DNA from: Chitinophagaceae bacterium
GTDB lineage: Bacteria; Bacteroidota; Bacteroidia; Chitinophagales; Chitinophagaceae
Direction: 5' to 3'
Length of the DNA: 61,425 nucleotides
Assembly: GCA_947372105.1 (NCBI GenBank)
Contig: CANBSH010000008.1
Coordinates: 1 to 61,425 of the forward strand
The stretch's first letter is position 1, and each line of letters opens with the position of its first letter. The position numbers and the translations under genes were made by a program. This document shows, one piece after another, positions 35,389 to 43,926 of this stretch. The notes beneath the pieces were generated by a model that did no database searches, was not told the DNA's origin, and worked only from the letters and a program-made list of their open reading frames with translations.

Positions 35389-36185
35389 GTAATATCTTAG
35401 CCAATATTGTAGCCCACAAATTTAAAGAAGTGGCAGCGCGTAAACAGCAAATTTCAATTGCAGATTTGGAAGCAATGCCTTTATTTAATAAGTCGTGCAT
35501 CTCTTTAACCAAAAATTTAAGTCAACCTTTATGTTCAGGGATTATTGCAGAATTTAAAAGACAATCCCCTTCGAAAGGAATTATTAACGCCAACGCATCT
35601 GTAGCCGAAGTGACTCATGCTTATGCTCAATATGGAGCAGCTGGTATTTCGGTGTTGACCGATGCTCATTTTTTTGGAGGAAACTTAGAGGATTTATCTA
35701 TTGCAGTGCAGCAACCTATCCCTGTATTAAGAAAAGAATTTATTATTGATGAATTTCAAATCATTGAAGCAAAAGCTTTTGGGGCATCTGTTATTTTATT
35801 AATTGCAGCTTGTTTAACACCGGCTGAAATTGAATTATTAGCAGGTACTGCAAAAGAATTAGGTATGGAAGTTTTATTGGAGTTACATGATAAAACCGAG
35901 TTAGAATATATTTGTGATGGTATTGATATGGTGGGCATTAATAATCGTAGTTTAAAATCATTCGAAGTTAATATAGAGCACTCTTTACAATTAAAAGATA
36001 GTTTACCTAAGGAAATCTTAAGCATAGCAGAAAGCGGAATTTACGATATCGAAACTTATCGTTTATTAAAACGTGAAGGCTTTGACGGGTTTTTAATGGG
36101 AGAGTATTTTATGAAACAAGCTTCTCCAGCAGAAGCATTTGAAACATTTTCTCAACAAATTAAAATGGATCAAGATGCAAGTTAA
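35385..36185 (+). CDS. trpC: Indole-3-glycerol-phosphate synthase
   Basis: 266 residues, a TIM barrel. Landmarks: IAEFKRQSPSKG with the catalytic lysine, GISVLTD, VLRKEFIID, GINNRSLKSF and AESGIYD. Stand-alone, not fused to TrpF. Overlaps trpD by four bases and trpF by eleven. Confidence 0.95.
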   Translation: MSNILANIVAHKFKEVAARKQQISIADLEAMPLFNKSCISLTKNLSQPLCSGIIAEFKRQSPSKGIINANASVAEVTHAYAQYGAAGISVLTDAHFFGGNLEDLSIAVQQPIPVLRKEFIIDEFQIIEAKAFGASVILLIAACLTPAEIELLAGTAKELGMEVLLELHDKTELEYICDGIDMVGINNRSLKSFEVNIEHSLQLKDSLPKEILSIAESGIYDIETYRLLKREGFDGFLMGEYFMKQASPAEAFETFSQQIKMDQDAS

Positions 36186-36804
36186 AGTTTGTGGAATGAC
36201 TCAAATGAATCAAGTCGTGCAATTAGACGCAATGGGAGTGGCCTATATTGGTTTTATTTTTTATCCTGCGTCTAAAAGATATGTATTAGCAACAAATACT
36301 TTAGAAGATATTGCCAATTTAAAATTAACGCAAGCCAAAAAAGTAGGCGTGTTTGTGAATGAGCCACTTGCTTCCATTTTATCTATTATCAAAACTGCAA
36401 AATTAGACATAGTCCAATTACATGGTGATGAAACCGTAGATTATTGTAAAAGTGTCCAAGAAAAAGTAAGTACTATTAAAGTATTTAGAGTGGGTGATAT
36501 ATTTCCAAATTTTGAAAATTATGTTTCTGTAGTGGATTACTTTTTATTTGATACCGATAGTCAATGGTATGGTGGCACAGGACAACATTTTAATTGGGAA
36601 ATTATTAAAATTGCATCTATACCAACTCCTTTTTTCTTAAGTGGCGGAATAGGTATCAATGATGTGCAAGGAATTCATGTTATGGCAGGAACCAAAGCAG
36701 GTAAAACTATGTTAGGGGTTGATTTAAATAGTCAATTTGAAGGGCAACCAGGTATTAAACAAATCGAGAAAATTAAAAAATTTATACAAGATGTCAATAG
36801 TTAA
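36175..36804 (+). CDS. trpF: Phosphoribosylanthranilate isomerase
   Basis: 209 residues from the ATG at 36175 (MQVKVCGMT); an earlier in-frame ATG would lie deep in trpC. TIM barrel with the catalytic cysteine in KVCGMT, VQLHGDE, and the phosphate-binding LSGGIGINDV. The presence of trpF together with hisA means that no dual-function PriA is needed. Overlaps trpC by 11 bases and trpB by 14. Confidence 0.94.
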   Translation: MQVKVCGMTQMNQVVQLDAMGVAYIGFIFYPASKRYVLATNTLEDIANLKLTQAKKVGVFVNEPLASILSIIKTAKLDIVQLHGDETVDYCKSVQEKVSTIKVFRVGDIFPNFENYVSVVDYFLFDTDSQWYGGTGQHFNWEIIKIASIPTPFFLSGGIGINDVQGIHVMAGTKAGKTMLGVDLNSQFEGQPGIKQIEKIKKFIQDVNS

Positions 36805-37990
36805 CAAAGAGATTGATTTTCAAACACCCAATCAAGAAGGGTACTATGGTAATTATGGAGGTGCATATATCCCCGAAATGTTATTTTCCAATGTAGAAAC
36901 ATTAAAAAATCAATATTTGCAAATTTTGCAGGATCCTGATTTTCAAAAGGAATTCCATGCATTGTTGAAAGATTATGTGGGTCGTCCTACCCCTTTATTT
37001 AAAGCAGAACGATTAAGTCAAGAATTAGGCGCAATCATTTATTTAAAAAGAGAAGATTTATGTCATACTGGAGCGCATAAAATTAATAATACCATTGGCC
37101 AAATTTTATTAGCACAACGTTTAGGTAAAAAGAAAATTATTGCAGAAACGGGTGCCGGACAACATGGCGTTGCGACTGCTACCGTATGTGCCTTAAAAGG
37201 AATGGATTGTGTGGTGTATATGGGTGAAAAAGATATTGAAAGACAAGCGCCCAATGTAGCTCGTATGAAAATGTTAGGTGCTACCGTGGTGCCTGCTAAA
37301 AGCGGTAGCAAAACTTTAAAGGATGCGACCAATGAAGCTATAAGAGCTTGGATTAATGAACCTAATGAAACGCATTATATTATTGGAAGTGTTGTAGGCC
37401 CTCATCCTTACCCAGATATGGTTGCAAAATTTCAAAGTGTAATTAGTGCCGAAATGCGCACACAATTATTAGAGCAAACTGGTACTGAATTACCTACGCA
37501 TGTGGTGGCATGTGTAGGAGGAGGAAGCAATGCGGCAGGTGCTTTTTATCATTACTTGAATGAGTTGTCTGTCCAATTAATTGCGGTTGAAGCGGCAGGA
37601 CATGGGGTGTATTCTGGAATGAGTGCTGCCACTACACAATTAGGTACTCCTGGTATTTTACATGGCAGTAAGAGTATAATCATGCAAACTGCAGATGGAC
37701 AAGTGACTGAACCACATAGTATATCCGCAGGTTTGGATTATCCAGGCATCGGGCCTTTACATGCTTTTTTATATGAAAGCAAAAGAGGTACTTTTTTAAG
37801 TGCCACCGATGAGGAAGCGTTGGCATCTGCTTTCCACCTTTCTAAAACGGAAGGTATTATTCCAGCCTTAGAAACAGCTCATGCGTTTTCGGTATTACCT
37901 AAACTAGGATTAAAACCAACTGACGTCGTTATAGTTTGTTTGAGTGGAAGAGGGGATAAAGATTTATCTACTTACATGCAGTACTTATAA
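36791..37990 (+). CDS. trpB: Tryptophan synthase beta chain
   Basis: 399 residues from the ATG at 36791 (MSIVNKEIDF). PLP enzyme that joins indole and serine. The Schiff-base lysine is K97 in HTGAHKINNT; the phosphate loop is CVGGGSNAAG. Standard TrpB1 type. It overlaps the trpF end by 14 bases and lies 52 bases ahead of trpA, a wider gap than elsewhere in the operon. Confidence 0.96.
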   Translation: MSIVNKEIDFQTPNQEGYYGNYGGAYIPEMLFSNVETLKNQYLQILQDPDFQKEFHALLKDYVGRPTPLFKAERLSQELGAIIYLKREDLCHTGAHKINNTIGQILLAQRLGKKKIIAETGAGQHGVATATVCALKGMDCVVYMGEKDIERQAPNVARMKMLGATVVPAKSGSKTLKDATNEAIRAWINEPNETHYIIGSVVGPHPYPDMVAKFQSVISAEMRTQLLEQTGTELPTHVVACVGGGSNAAGAFYHYLNELSVQLIAVEAAGHGVYSGMSAATTQLGTPGILHGSKSIIMQTADGQVTEPHSISAGLDYPGIGPLHAFLYESKRGTFLSATDEEALASAFHLSKTEGIIPALETAHAFSVLPKLGLKPTDVVIVCLSGRGDKDLSTYMQYL

Positions 37991-38042
37991 AAATTCATTA
38001 CATAAAACTTAACTAGTTTTCAAATCCATATATTCATTCAAT

Positions 38043-38813
38043 ATGTCCAGATTATCCACCTTATTTGACCAACAAAAAAGCAAAGTTTTAAATGTGTATT
38101 GCACAGCAGGGTATCCGCAATTGCAAAGTACTATGGAAGTCATGGAAAGTCTTCAAAAAAATGGGGCAAATATTATCGAGCTCGGAATGCCCTACAGTGA
38201 TCCTTTAGCAGATGGAGAAGTGATTCAACAAAGTAGTCATATAGCTTTAGAAAATGGAATGACTATTTCGGTTTTATTTGAACAATTAAAAGACATGAGG
38301 AAAACGATTCACATCCCTGTTGTTTTAATGGGTTACTTAAATCCGATACTTCAATATGGCATTGAAGCCTTTTGTCAAAAAGCAGAGGAGGTGGGGATTG
38401 ATGGATTTATTTTACCTGATCTACCTCAATTTGAATTTGAAAATCAATATCAGGGGCTCTTTCAACAATATGGCTTAGATTTTATTTTTTTAGTGACTCC
38501 GGAAACCAAAGAAGACCGTATTTTAAAATTAGACAGTTTGAGTTCGGGTTTTTTATATGCAGTGAGTTCTTCTGCTACAACAGGTAAGGATACCGATTTT
38601 AATAAAGTAGCTGAATACCTGCAAAAATTACAAGCATTGTCTTTGAAAAATCCTTTATTAGTGGGGTTTGGCATTAAAGATAAAGCTAGTTTTGAAGCAG
38701 TGAACAAATATGCACAGGGAGCGATTATAGGTTCTGCTTATATTAAAGCATTATCCAAAGGAGATTCTATAGAGGACACTACTAAAAATTTCCTAAAACA
38801 AGTATTGGGTTAA
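38043..38813 (+). CDS. trpA: Tryptophan synthase alpha chain
   Basis: 256 residues, a TIM barrel that splits indole-glycerol phosphate. The catalytic acids are E46 and D57 in IIELGMPYSDPLADG. Works in an alpha2-beta2 complex with TrpB. Last trp gene; hisH starts only 10 bases after its stop, with no terminator, so hisHAF are in the same transcript. Confidence 0.95.
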   Translation: MSRLSTLFDQQKSKVLNVYCTAGYPQLQSTMEVMESLQKNGANIIELGMPYSDPLADGEVIQQSSHIALENGMTISVLFEQLKDMRKTIHIPVVLMGYLNPILQYGIEAFCQKAEEVGIDGFILPDLPQFEFENQYQGLFQQYGLDFIFLVTPETKEDRILKLDSLSSGFLYAVSSSATTGKDTDFNKVAEYLQKLQALSLKNPLLVGFGIKDKASFEAVNKYAQGAIIGSAYIKALSKGDSIEDTTKNFLKQVLG

Positions 38814-38823
38814 CACCCTCATT

Positions 38824-39414
38824 ATGAATATAGCAATTGTACAATATAATGCCGGAAATATTCAATCTGTTTTGTATGCATTAGAAAGGATTGGAGTCTC
38901 TGCATTGGTCACAGATAATGTGGAGCAAATTCAAAAAGCAGATAAAGTTATTTTTCCTGGAGTGGGAGAAGCGAGTACCGCTATGCAATATTTACGTGAA
39001 AGGAAGTTGGATGTGGTACTTCAAAATTTAAAACAACCGGTGCTTGGAATTTGTTTGGGAATGCAATTAATGTGTGCTCATTCTGAGGAAAACGATACTA
39101 CTTGTTTAGGTATTTTTGATAATGAGGTAAAATACTTTGTGCCCAAAATATCAAGTATAAAAGTTCCGCAAATGGGATGGAACAATATTACTCAACTAAA
39201 AACGGGTTTGTTTCAAGATATTCCAGAAAACAGTTATGCTTACTTTGTGCATGGTTATTATGCAGAATTAAGTAAGTATACCATAGCCACCACTCAATAT
39301 ATTCAAGAGTATAGTAGTGCATTGCATAGGGACAATTTTTATGGAGTTCAATTTCATCCAGAAAAATCTGCGGCTATTGGAGAGCAAATTTTACAAAACT
39401 TTTTAAACATATAA
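38824..39414 (+). CDS. hisH: Imidazole glycerol phosphate synthase, glutaminase subunit
   Basis: 196 residues, a class I glutamine amidotransferase. Nucleophile C77 in VLGICLGMQLM; His/Glu of the triad in VQFHPEKSAA. Passes ammonia to HisF through the barrel. It follows trpA by 10 bases and precedes hisA by 14, so the histidine genes resume directly after the trp operon. Confidence 0.95.
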   Translation: MNIAIVQYNAGNIQSVLYALERIGVSALVTDNVEQIQKADKVIFPGVGEASTAMQYLRERKLDVVLQNLKQPVLGICLGMQLMCAHSEENDTTCLGIFDNEVKYFVPKISSIKVPQMGWNNITQLKTGLFQDIPENSYAYFVHGYYAELSKYTIATTQYIQEYSSALHRDNFYGVQFHPEKSAAIGEQILQNFLNI

Positions 39415-39428
39415 ACAAGAAACTCTAA

Positions 39429-40151
39429 ATGCAACTCATTCCAGCCATAGATATTATAGAAGGTAAATGTGTTAGATTAACCGAAGGTGATTATGCGCAA
39501 AAAATAATTTACAATGAAGATCCTTTGGAAGTGGCCAAAACTTTTGAGGGTATTGGATTAAATAGGTTGCATTTAGTGGATTTGGATGGGGCTAAAGCAG
39601 GGGAAGTAGTCAATTGGAAAGTACTTGAAAAAATTGCGAATAAAACTGGCTTGACAATTGACTTTGGTGGGGGCATCAAAACTGAAGCCACTTTAAAAAC
39701 GGTTTTAAATACAGGGGCAACTTTTGCAACTATTGGAAGTTTGGCAGTGAAAAGTCCCTTAGTTTTTGAAGAATGGTTGTCCAGGTTTGGAGCGCATACC
39801 TTTTTGTTAGGGGCAGATGTATACGAGGAAAAAATTGCCATTGGCGGATGGATTGAAAAGACAAATATTGATATTATAGCGTTTGTGCAATCCTATATGG
39901 ACAAAGGGGTGTCGCAAATTTTTTGTACCGACATTCAAAAAGACGGAAAGCTACAAGGCCCTTCTATAGAATTGTATAAAAAAATAATCAAACAATTTCC
40001 CACTTTGCAATTAATTGCTAGTGGAGGTGTAAGTCAATTATTAGATTTAGAAGCCTTAAGAACCATTGGATGTTCGGGTGCTATTGTGGGGAAAGCAATT
40101 TATGAAAACAAGATTAGTTTAAAACAACTCTCTGATTTTAATTTATTATAA
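39429..40151 (+). CDS. hisA: ProFAR isomerase
   Basis: 240 residues, TIM barrel. Isomerises the 5'-phosphoribosyl-formimino-AICAR intermediate. The N-terminal [20 protein letters not shown] holds the first catalytic aspartate, and the second half has the related [15 protein letters not shown]; the two halves are homologous. Overlaps hisF by one base (TAATG). Confidence 0.95.
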   Translation: MQLIPAIDIIEGKCVRLTEGDYAQKIIYNEDPLEVAKTFEGIGLNRLHLVDLDGAKAGEVVNWKVLEKIANKTGLTIDFGGGIKTEATLKTVLNTGATFATIGSLAVKSPLVFEEWLSRFGAHTFLLGADVYEEKIAIGGWIEKTNIDIIAFVQSYMDKGVSQIFCTDIQKDGKLQGPSIELYKKIIKQFPTLQLIASGGVSQLLDLEALRTIGCSGAIVGKAIYENKISLKQLSDFNLL

Positions 40152-40909
40152 TGTTAACAAAGAGAATCATACCCTGTTTGGATATTAAAGATGGACGCAC
40201 TGTAAAGGGTGTTAACTTTGAAGCGATTAAAGATGCAGGAGATCCTGTGGAATTAGCTGCATTATATGCTGCGCAAGGGGCGGATGAACTAGTTTTTTTG
40301 GATATTACTGCTACTGTAGAAAAAAGAAAGACTTTAAGTGAATTAGTGAATAAAATTGCACATCGTATTAATATTCCATTTACAGTGGGAGGTGGGATAA
40401 AATCGGTGGAAGATGTAAGCGTATTATTACAAAATGGGGCGGATAAAATTTCAATCAATACTGCCGCTTTTGAAAAGCCAACCCTAATTGAATTGATTGC
40501 AAAAAATTTTGGGAGTCAATGTGTAGTCTTAGCGATTGATGCAAAAAAAGAAGCTGATGGTGAGTGGTATGTGTATTTGCATGGTGGTCGCACGAAAACA
40601 GATCGTTTGGTCAAAGATTGGGCAAGAGAAGCAGTTGATTTAGGAGTAGGTGAAATTTTATTAACTTCCATGAATCATGATGGCACCAAACAAGGGTTTG
40701 CTTTGGATATCACATCGCAATTGGCTAGTACTTTGCCAGTGCCTATTATTGCTTCAGGCGGCGGTGGCAATGAGCAGCATTTTTTTGATGTATTCACAAG
40801 TGGCCAAGCAGATGCCGCATTAGCGGCTAGTATTTTTCATTATAAAGAAATAGCCATTCCGGATTTAAAAAAATATTTAGCTATAAAGGGAATTGCAATT
40901 CGTTTATAA
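40151..40909 (+). CDS. hisF: Imidazole glycerol phosphate synthase, cyclase subunit
   Basis: 252 residues, TIM barrel. Cyclises PRFAR to imidazole glycerol phosphate and AICAR, using ammonia from HisH. Typical start [19 protein letters not shown] and [34 protein letters not shown]. Its start overlaps the hisA stop by one base. A 138-base AT-rich gap with a short tandem repeat follows before hisIE. Confidence 0.96.
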   Translation: MLTKRIIPCLDIKDGRTVKGVNFEAIKDAGDPVELAALYAAQGADELVFLDITATVEKRKTLSELVNKIAHRINIPFTVGGGIKSVEDVSVLLQNGADKISINTAAFEKPTLIELIAKNFGSQCVVLAIDAKKEADGEWYVYLHGGRTKTDRLVKDWAREAVDLGVGEILLTSMNHDGTKQGFALDITSQLASTLPVPIIASGGGGNEQHFFDVFTSGQADAALAASIFHYKEIAIPDLKKYLAIKGIAIRL

Positions 40910-40953
40910 ATAATAAATAACAATTAAATCAACCATTCCTTAAAACAAAAAAA

Positions 40954-41001
40954 ACTAATAAAGTAAACAACTAATAAAGAAAACAACTAATAAATAAAAA
41001 A
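40954..41001 (+). repeat. Three tandem 16-base repeats between hisF and hisIE
   Basis: The unit ACTAATAAAGTAAACA (40954-40969) is repeated as ACTAATAAAGAAAACA (40970-40985) and a diverged ACTAATAAATAAAAAA (40986-41001), with no spacers. The region is A-rich on the plus strand and almost free of G. It lies in the widest gap among the biosynthetic genes. Confidence 0.75.
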
Positions 41002-41047
41002 AGTAACTTATAATTTAAAACTATAAAACTTTTAATAAAACTTCATT

Positions 41048-41641
41048 ATGATAATCAATTTTAATAAATATTCAGATGGATTAGTGCCAACCATCGTACA
41101 AGATGCACAAACTCGGAAAGTTTTAATGCTTGGGTTTATGAATCAAGAAGCAATAGATGCTACTATAGCCCTACAAAAAGTAACATTTTATAGTAGGACA
41201 AAAAACAGACTATGGACTAAAGGGGAAGAAAGTGGTCATTTTTTAAATTTTGTTTCCATGCAATTGGATTGTGATCAAGATACGATACTCATTCAGGCAC
41301 AACCTTTGGGGCCTGTTTGTCATGAAGGAACTGGAACCTGTTGGGGTGAATCCAATGATCCTAATTTCTTAGATATTCTTGAAAAAGTAATTGCAGATAG
41401 GAAAACAGCAGCTGCTGAAAGCTCTTATGTGGCGAGCTTATTTGCAAAAGGAGTTAACAAAATAGCTCAAAAAGTAGGAGAGGAAGCGGTAGAGATGGTG
41501 ATAGAGGCAAAAGACGACAATAAAGAGCTGTTTCTGAACGAATCTGCCGACCTGTTATTTCACTATTTAATCCTTTTACAAGCAAAGGGGTATACTTTAA
41601 AGGATGTGGTTGAAATTTTAGCACAAAGACATAAAAAGTAA
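41048..41641 (+). CDS. hisIE: Bifunctional phosphoribosyl-AMP cyclohydrolase / phosphoribosyl-ATP pyrophosphatase
   Basis: 197 residues. HisI domain (about 1-105) with VLMLGFMNQEAI, SRTKNRLWTKGEESGH, the cysteine in MQLDCDQDT and GTGTCWGE of the zinc site. HisE domain (about 110-197) with GVNKIAQKVGEEAVEMVIEA. Does steps two and three. Last gene of the his set, 138 bases after hisF. It could have its own promoter, but no TAnnTTTG box was seen. Confidence 0.95.
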   Translation: MIINFNKYSDGLVPTIVQDAQTRKVLMLGFMNQEAIDATIALQKVTFYSRTKNRLWTKGEESGHFLNFVSMQLDCDQDTILIQAQPLGPVCHEGTGTCWGESNDPNFLDILEKVIADRKTAAAESSYVASLFAKGVNKIAQKVGEEAVEMVIEAKDDNKELFLNESADLLFHYLILLQAKGYTLKDVVEILAQRHKK

Positions 41642-41678
41642 ATCCTATATTTGGTACTTGAAAAATCAAAAAATGTAC

Positions 41679-42782
41679 ATGAAAAAATTTCTATTCAATG
41701 CGATCGCTTTAATGGCATTTACTGCCGCTACTGCGCAAGGTTTAACTATTAAAGGAGACATAAAAAATATTCCAGATAACACAGTTATTACTTTATTAGA
41801 TGGAATGGCTAATAAAGAAGTCTCAACTGATAAAGTGGTAGGCGGAAAATTTAATTTGAAAGCCACCACCGAATTCCCAGGCATATTTGTAGTAGGATTT
41901 TCTGGGACTGGTTTAGCGCCCAATCTAGCTGCGGTTAAACTACCCTTGTTTTTAAGCAATGAAAATTTGAGCATTACTGGAGATATTTTATCTGTAGCAA
42001 CACTTAATTATGCAGGATCTCCTACACATAGTATCTACCAAAATTTTATGGGGGCTTTAAATCCTAAAATGGAAGCTTACTTTAAATCATTGCAAGCAGT
42101 GCAAGTTGAAAAAAATCAAGCAACAAAGGATTCCATTGCACAAGTGGGTGAAAAACAGTCAAGTGATTTAATAAATACTTATATTGCATTAAGTAAAGCC
42201 AATAGCCAATCTGCAGTAACTACTTTTTTCTTATTCCAATTTGCTAATATATTTCCAGCAGTAAAAGAGGAGTTAGGAAATTTTTATGAAGCATTAGGTG
42301 GGGATGCAAAAAAAGGACCATTCGCAGATGTGATTAATAAAACATTAGCGAGTGCTGGATTTGGAAAAATTGGTTCAGTGATGCCCGAGTTTAAGCAAAA
42401 TGACGTGAACGGGAAATTAGTAAGCTTAAATTCTTTTAGAGGTAAATATGTACTAGTTGATTTCTGGGCTAGTTGGTGTGGGCCATGTCGTGCCGAAAAT
42501 CCAAATGTAGTAAAAGCCTATAACCAATACAAAGACAAAAATTTTACCATTCTAAGTGTGAGTTTAGATCAGGATAAAGCAAAGTGGTTAGAAGCCATTA
42601 AAAAAGATGGTTTAAACTGGACACATGTGAGTGATTTAAAATATTGGAATAATGCCGTGGCAGTTCAATTTGGAATTCAAAGTATTCCAGCAAGTTTTAT
42701 ACTAGATCCAAATGGAAAAATTATTGCGAAAGATTTAAGAGGGGATGCCTTAGATAGCTTCTTAAAATCAAATTTGAAGTAA
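41679..42782 (+). CDS. Exported TlpA/ResA-like thiol-disulfide oxidoreductase with DUF4369 domain
   Basis: 367 residues from the ATG at 41679 (41673 is also possible). Signal peptide (cut near ATAQG), an N-terminal DUF4369-like beta domain (TIKGDIKNIPDNT), a helical middle section, and a C-terminal thioredoxin domain (about 235-367) with active site WCGPC and the cis-proline segment SIPASFI. It probably reduces or shuffles disulfides in periplasmic proteins. It follows hisIE by 37 bases and ends in a strong palindromic terminator. Confidence 0.87.
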   Translation: MKKFLFNAIALMAFTAATAQGLTIKGDIKNIPDNTVITLLDGMANKEVSTDKVVGGKFNLKATTEFPGIFVVGFSGTGLAPNLAAVKLPLFLSNENLSITGDILSVATLNYAGSPTHSIYQNFMGALNPKMEAYFKSLQAVQVEKNQATKDSIAQVGEKQSSDLINTYIALSKANSQSAVTTFFLFQFANIFPAVKEELGNFYEALGGDAKKGPFADVINKTLASAGFGKIGSVMPEFKQNDVNGKLVSLNSFRGKYVLVDFWASWCGPCRAENPNVVKAYNQYKDKNFTILSVSLDQDKAKWLEAIKKDGLNWTHVSDLKYWNNAVAVQFGIQSIPASFILDPNGKIIAKDLRGDALDSFLKSNLK

Positions 42783-42808
42783 CCGAAAGTTTACCCATAA
42801 TTAAATAT

Positions 42809-42841
42809 TAAAAAAGCCTTGAATCACTTCAAGGCTTTTTT
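42809..42841 (+). terminator. Terminator after the TlpA-like gene; first copy of a 33-base repeat
   Basis: AAAAAGCCTTGAA (42811-42823) and TTCAAGGCTTTTT (42828-42840) form a perfect 13-bp stem, loop TCAC, then T. The same 33 bases occur, without a mismatch, at 43894-43926. Flanking sequences of the two copies are not similar. Confidence 0.9.
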
Positions 42842-42908
42842 AATAGGGGGTACAAATACATGTTAATTTCATTGAATTAAAACTGCATTATTGATTTTTC
42901 TATAAAAA

Positions 42909-42916
42909 TATATTTG
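42909..42916 (+). promoter_or_regulatory. -7 promoter element of the lipoprotein gene
   Basis: TATATTTG matches TAnnTTTG. A TTG at 42891 is 15 bases upstream. The predicted transcription start (about 42920) is 15 bases before the ATG at 42935. Confidence 0.5.
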
Positions 42917-42934
42917 ATCCTTAAACTTAAATAT

Positions 42935-43657
42935 ATGAAAAAAATGAAATCAGTTTTCAGACTCACTTTGTTTGTTAATGTCTCCATCTTAATGCTATTT
43001 TTTTTAAGTAGCTGTAAAAAATCAGAATTATTGCTTTTAAACACAAAGGTGGAATTGGAGGTTTCTATTTTCAAATCTCTACCTACCATTGAAAAATCTG
43101 TGTTTATAAATGAGAATGATTCCTTGTATTTAGTCTTTCAAAAAGTGGAAAGCGCCTTTTTGAAAGACATTGACTTTTCAAATGTAACTATTAAGAAGGT
43201 TATATTTAAAGGGCTTCCTGATTTATTAGGCTTGCAAGTCAATTTCTTAAATGATACTAGTGAAATAAAAGATTTATTTTTTGTTTATGAGTCAAAGTCT
43301 AAAACACATTTATCATTATTTCGATTTTTAAGCAAGATGAATCAATCAAGTTTCGGAACTGGTAGTATTATATTTAAAGATTTATCAGGCAATGAACTAT
43401 TTAATGATCAATATGTTAATAATAAAATTGTATTTAAACAACAAATACGCTCATTCGAATTTCCTCCAATAAATTTAGAAAATAATCGAAGTACAGCATT
43501 ATGGAATTGTACAAAAGCGCAATTTGATAATTTTTATAGAGAAGCAAAAAAAACATGCGAAGAAGACACTTTCTGCGATTTTGCTTGTAGCTTTAATCCA
43601 TGTGCAATATCATATTTAGCTTTTGCAGTTTTAAAGTGCACGGGGATTATTCAATAA
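42935..43657 (+). CDS. Predicted lipoprotein of unknown function, Cys-rich C-terminus
   Basis: 240 residues from the ATG at 42935; a TTG at 42914 is inside the promoter box. Type II signal peptide with lipobox LSSC, lipidated at C27. The body is beta-rich without recognisable domain. The last 45 residues hold five cysteines (CTKAQF, KTCEEDTFCDFACSFNPC, LKC count six in all), suggesting disulfides or metal binding, and end in a hydrophobic stretch. Codon use is AT-rich. I do not recognise a family. It forms a small cassette with the next gene, enclosed by identical terminators. Confidence 0.7.
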   Translation: MKKMKSVFRLTLFVNVSILMLFFLSSCKKSELLLLNTKVELEVSIFKSLPTIEKSVFINENDSLYLVFQKVESAFLKDIDFSNVTIKKVIFKGLPDLLGLQVNFLNDTSEIKDLFFVYESKSKTHLSLFRFLSKMNQSSFGTGSIIFKDLSGNELFNDQYVNNKIVFKQQIRSFEFPPINLENNRSTALWNCTKAQFDNFYREAKKTCEEDTFCDFACSFNPCAISYLAFAVLKCTGIIQ

Positions 43658-43670
43658 TAAAAAATTCAAA

Positions 43671-43844
43671 ATGAAAAAAACATTACTTTTTTTAACAATG
43701 GGCATTGTATTAGTTTTGATAGGAGTATTTGTAACTATCGAATCAAATGATAATTCAATACGTTATGCATTTATTTTGTCTGGGGTAGTATTTGAACTAT
43801 TTGCAATTGTTCAAATCGCTAAAAATAACATGAGTAAAAAATAG
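43671..43844 (+). CDS. 57-residue membrane protein of unknown function
   Basis: Short frame starting ATG AAA AAA ACA, 13 bases after the lipoprotein gene. Two hydrophobic helices (LLFLTMGIVLVLIGVFV, then YAFILSGVVFELFAIV) separated by a polar turn (IESNDNSIR) and a lysine-rich end. It is probably an inner-membrane hairpin protein made from the same message as the lipoprotein. No family recognised; the frame may be too short for automatic annotation. Confidence 0.6.
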   Translation: MKKTLLFLTMGIVLVLIGVFVTIESNDNSIRYAFILSGVVFELFAIVQIAKNNMSKK

Positions 43845-43893
43845 CCAAAGGATTGATTTCCTTGTCGCAATTTTGGGAAGGAGCAGTTTTAGC

Positions 43894-43926
43894 TAAAAAA
43901 GCCTTGAATCACTTCAAGGCTTTTTT
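43894..43926. terminator. Bidirectional terminator; second copy of the 33-base repeat
   Basis: Identical to 42809-42841. It closes the lipoprotein cassette on the plus strand. On the minus strand it contains the last codons and the stop of the ArsC-like gene: the arm AAAAAAGCCTTGAA encodes the C-terminal KKALK and TGA falls in the loop. Confidence 0.85.

Noticed and set aside
36139..36174. Upstream ATG for trpF
   Set aside because: It lies within trpC; the conserved KVCGMT start follows the ATG at 36175.
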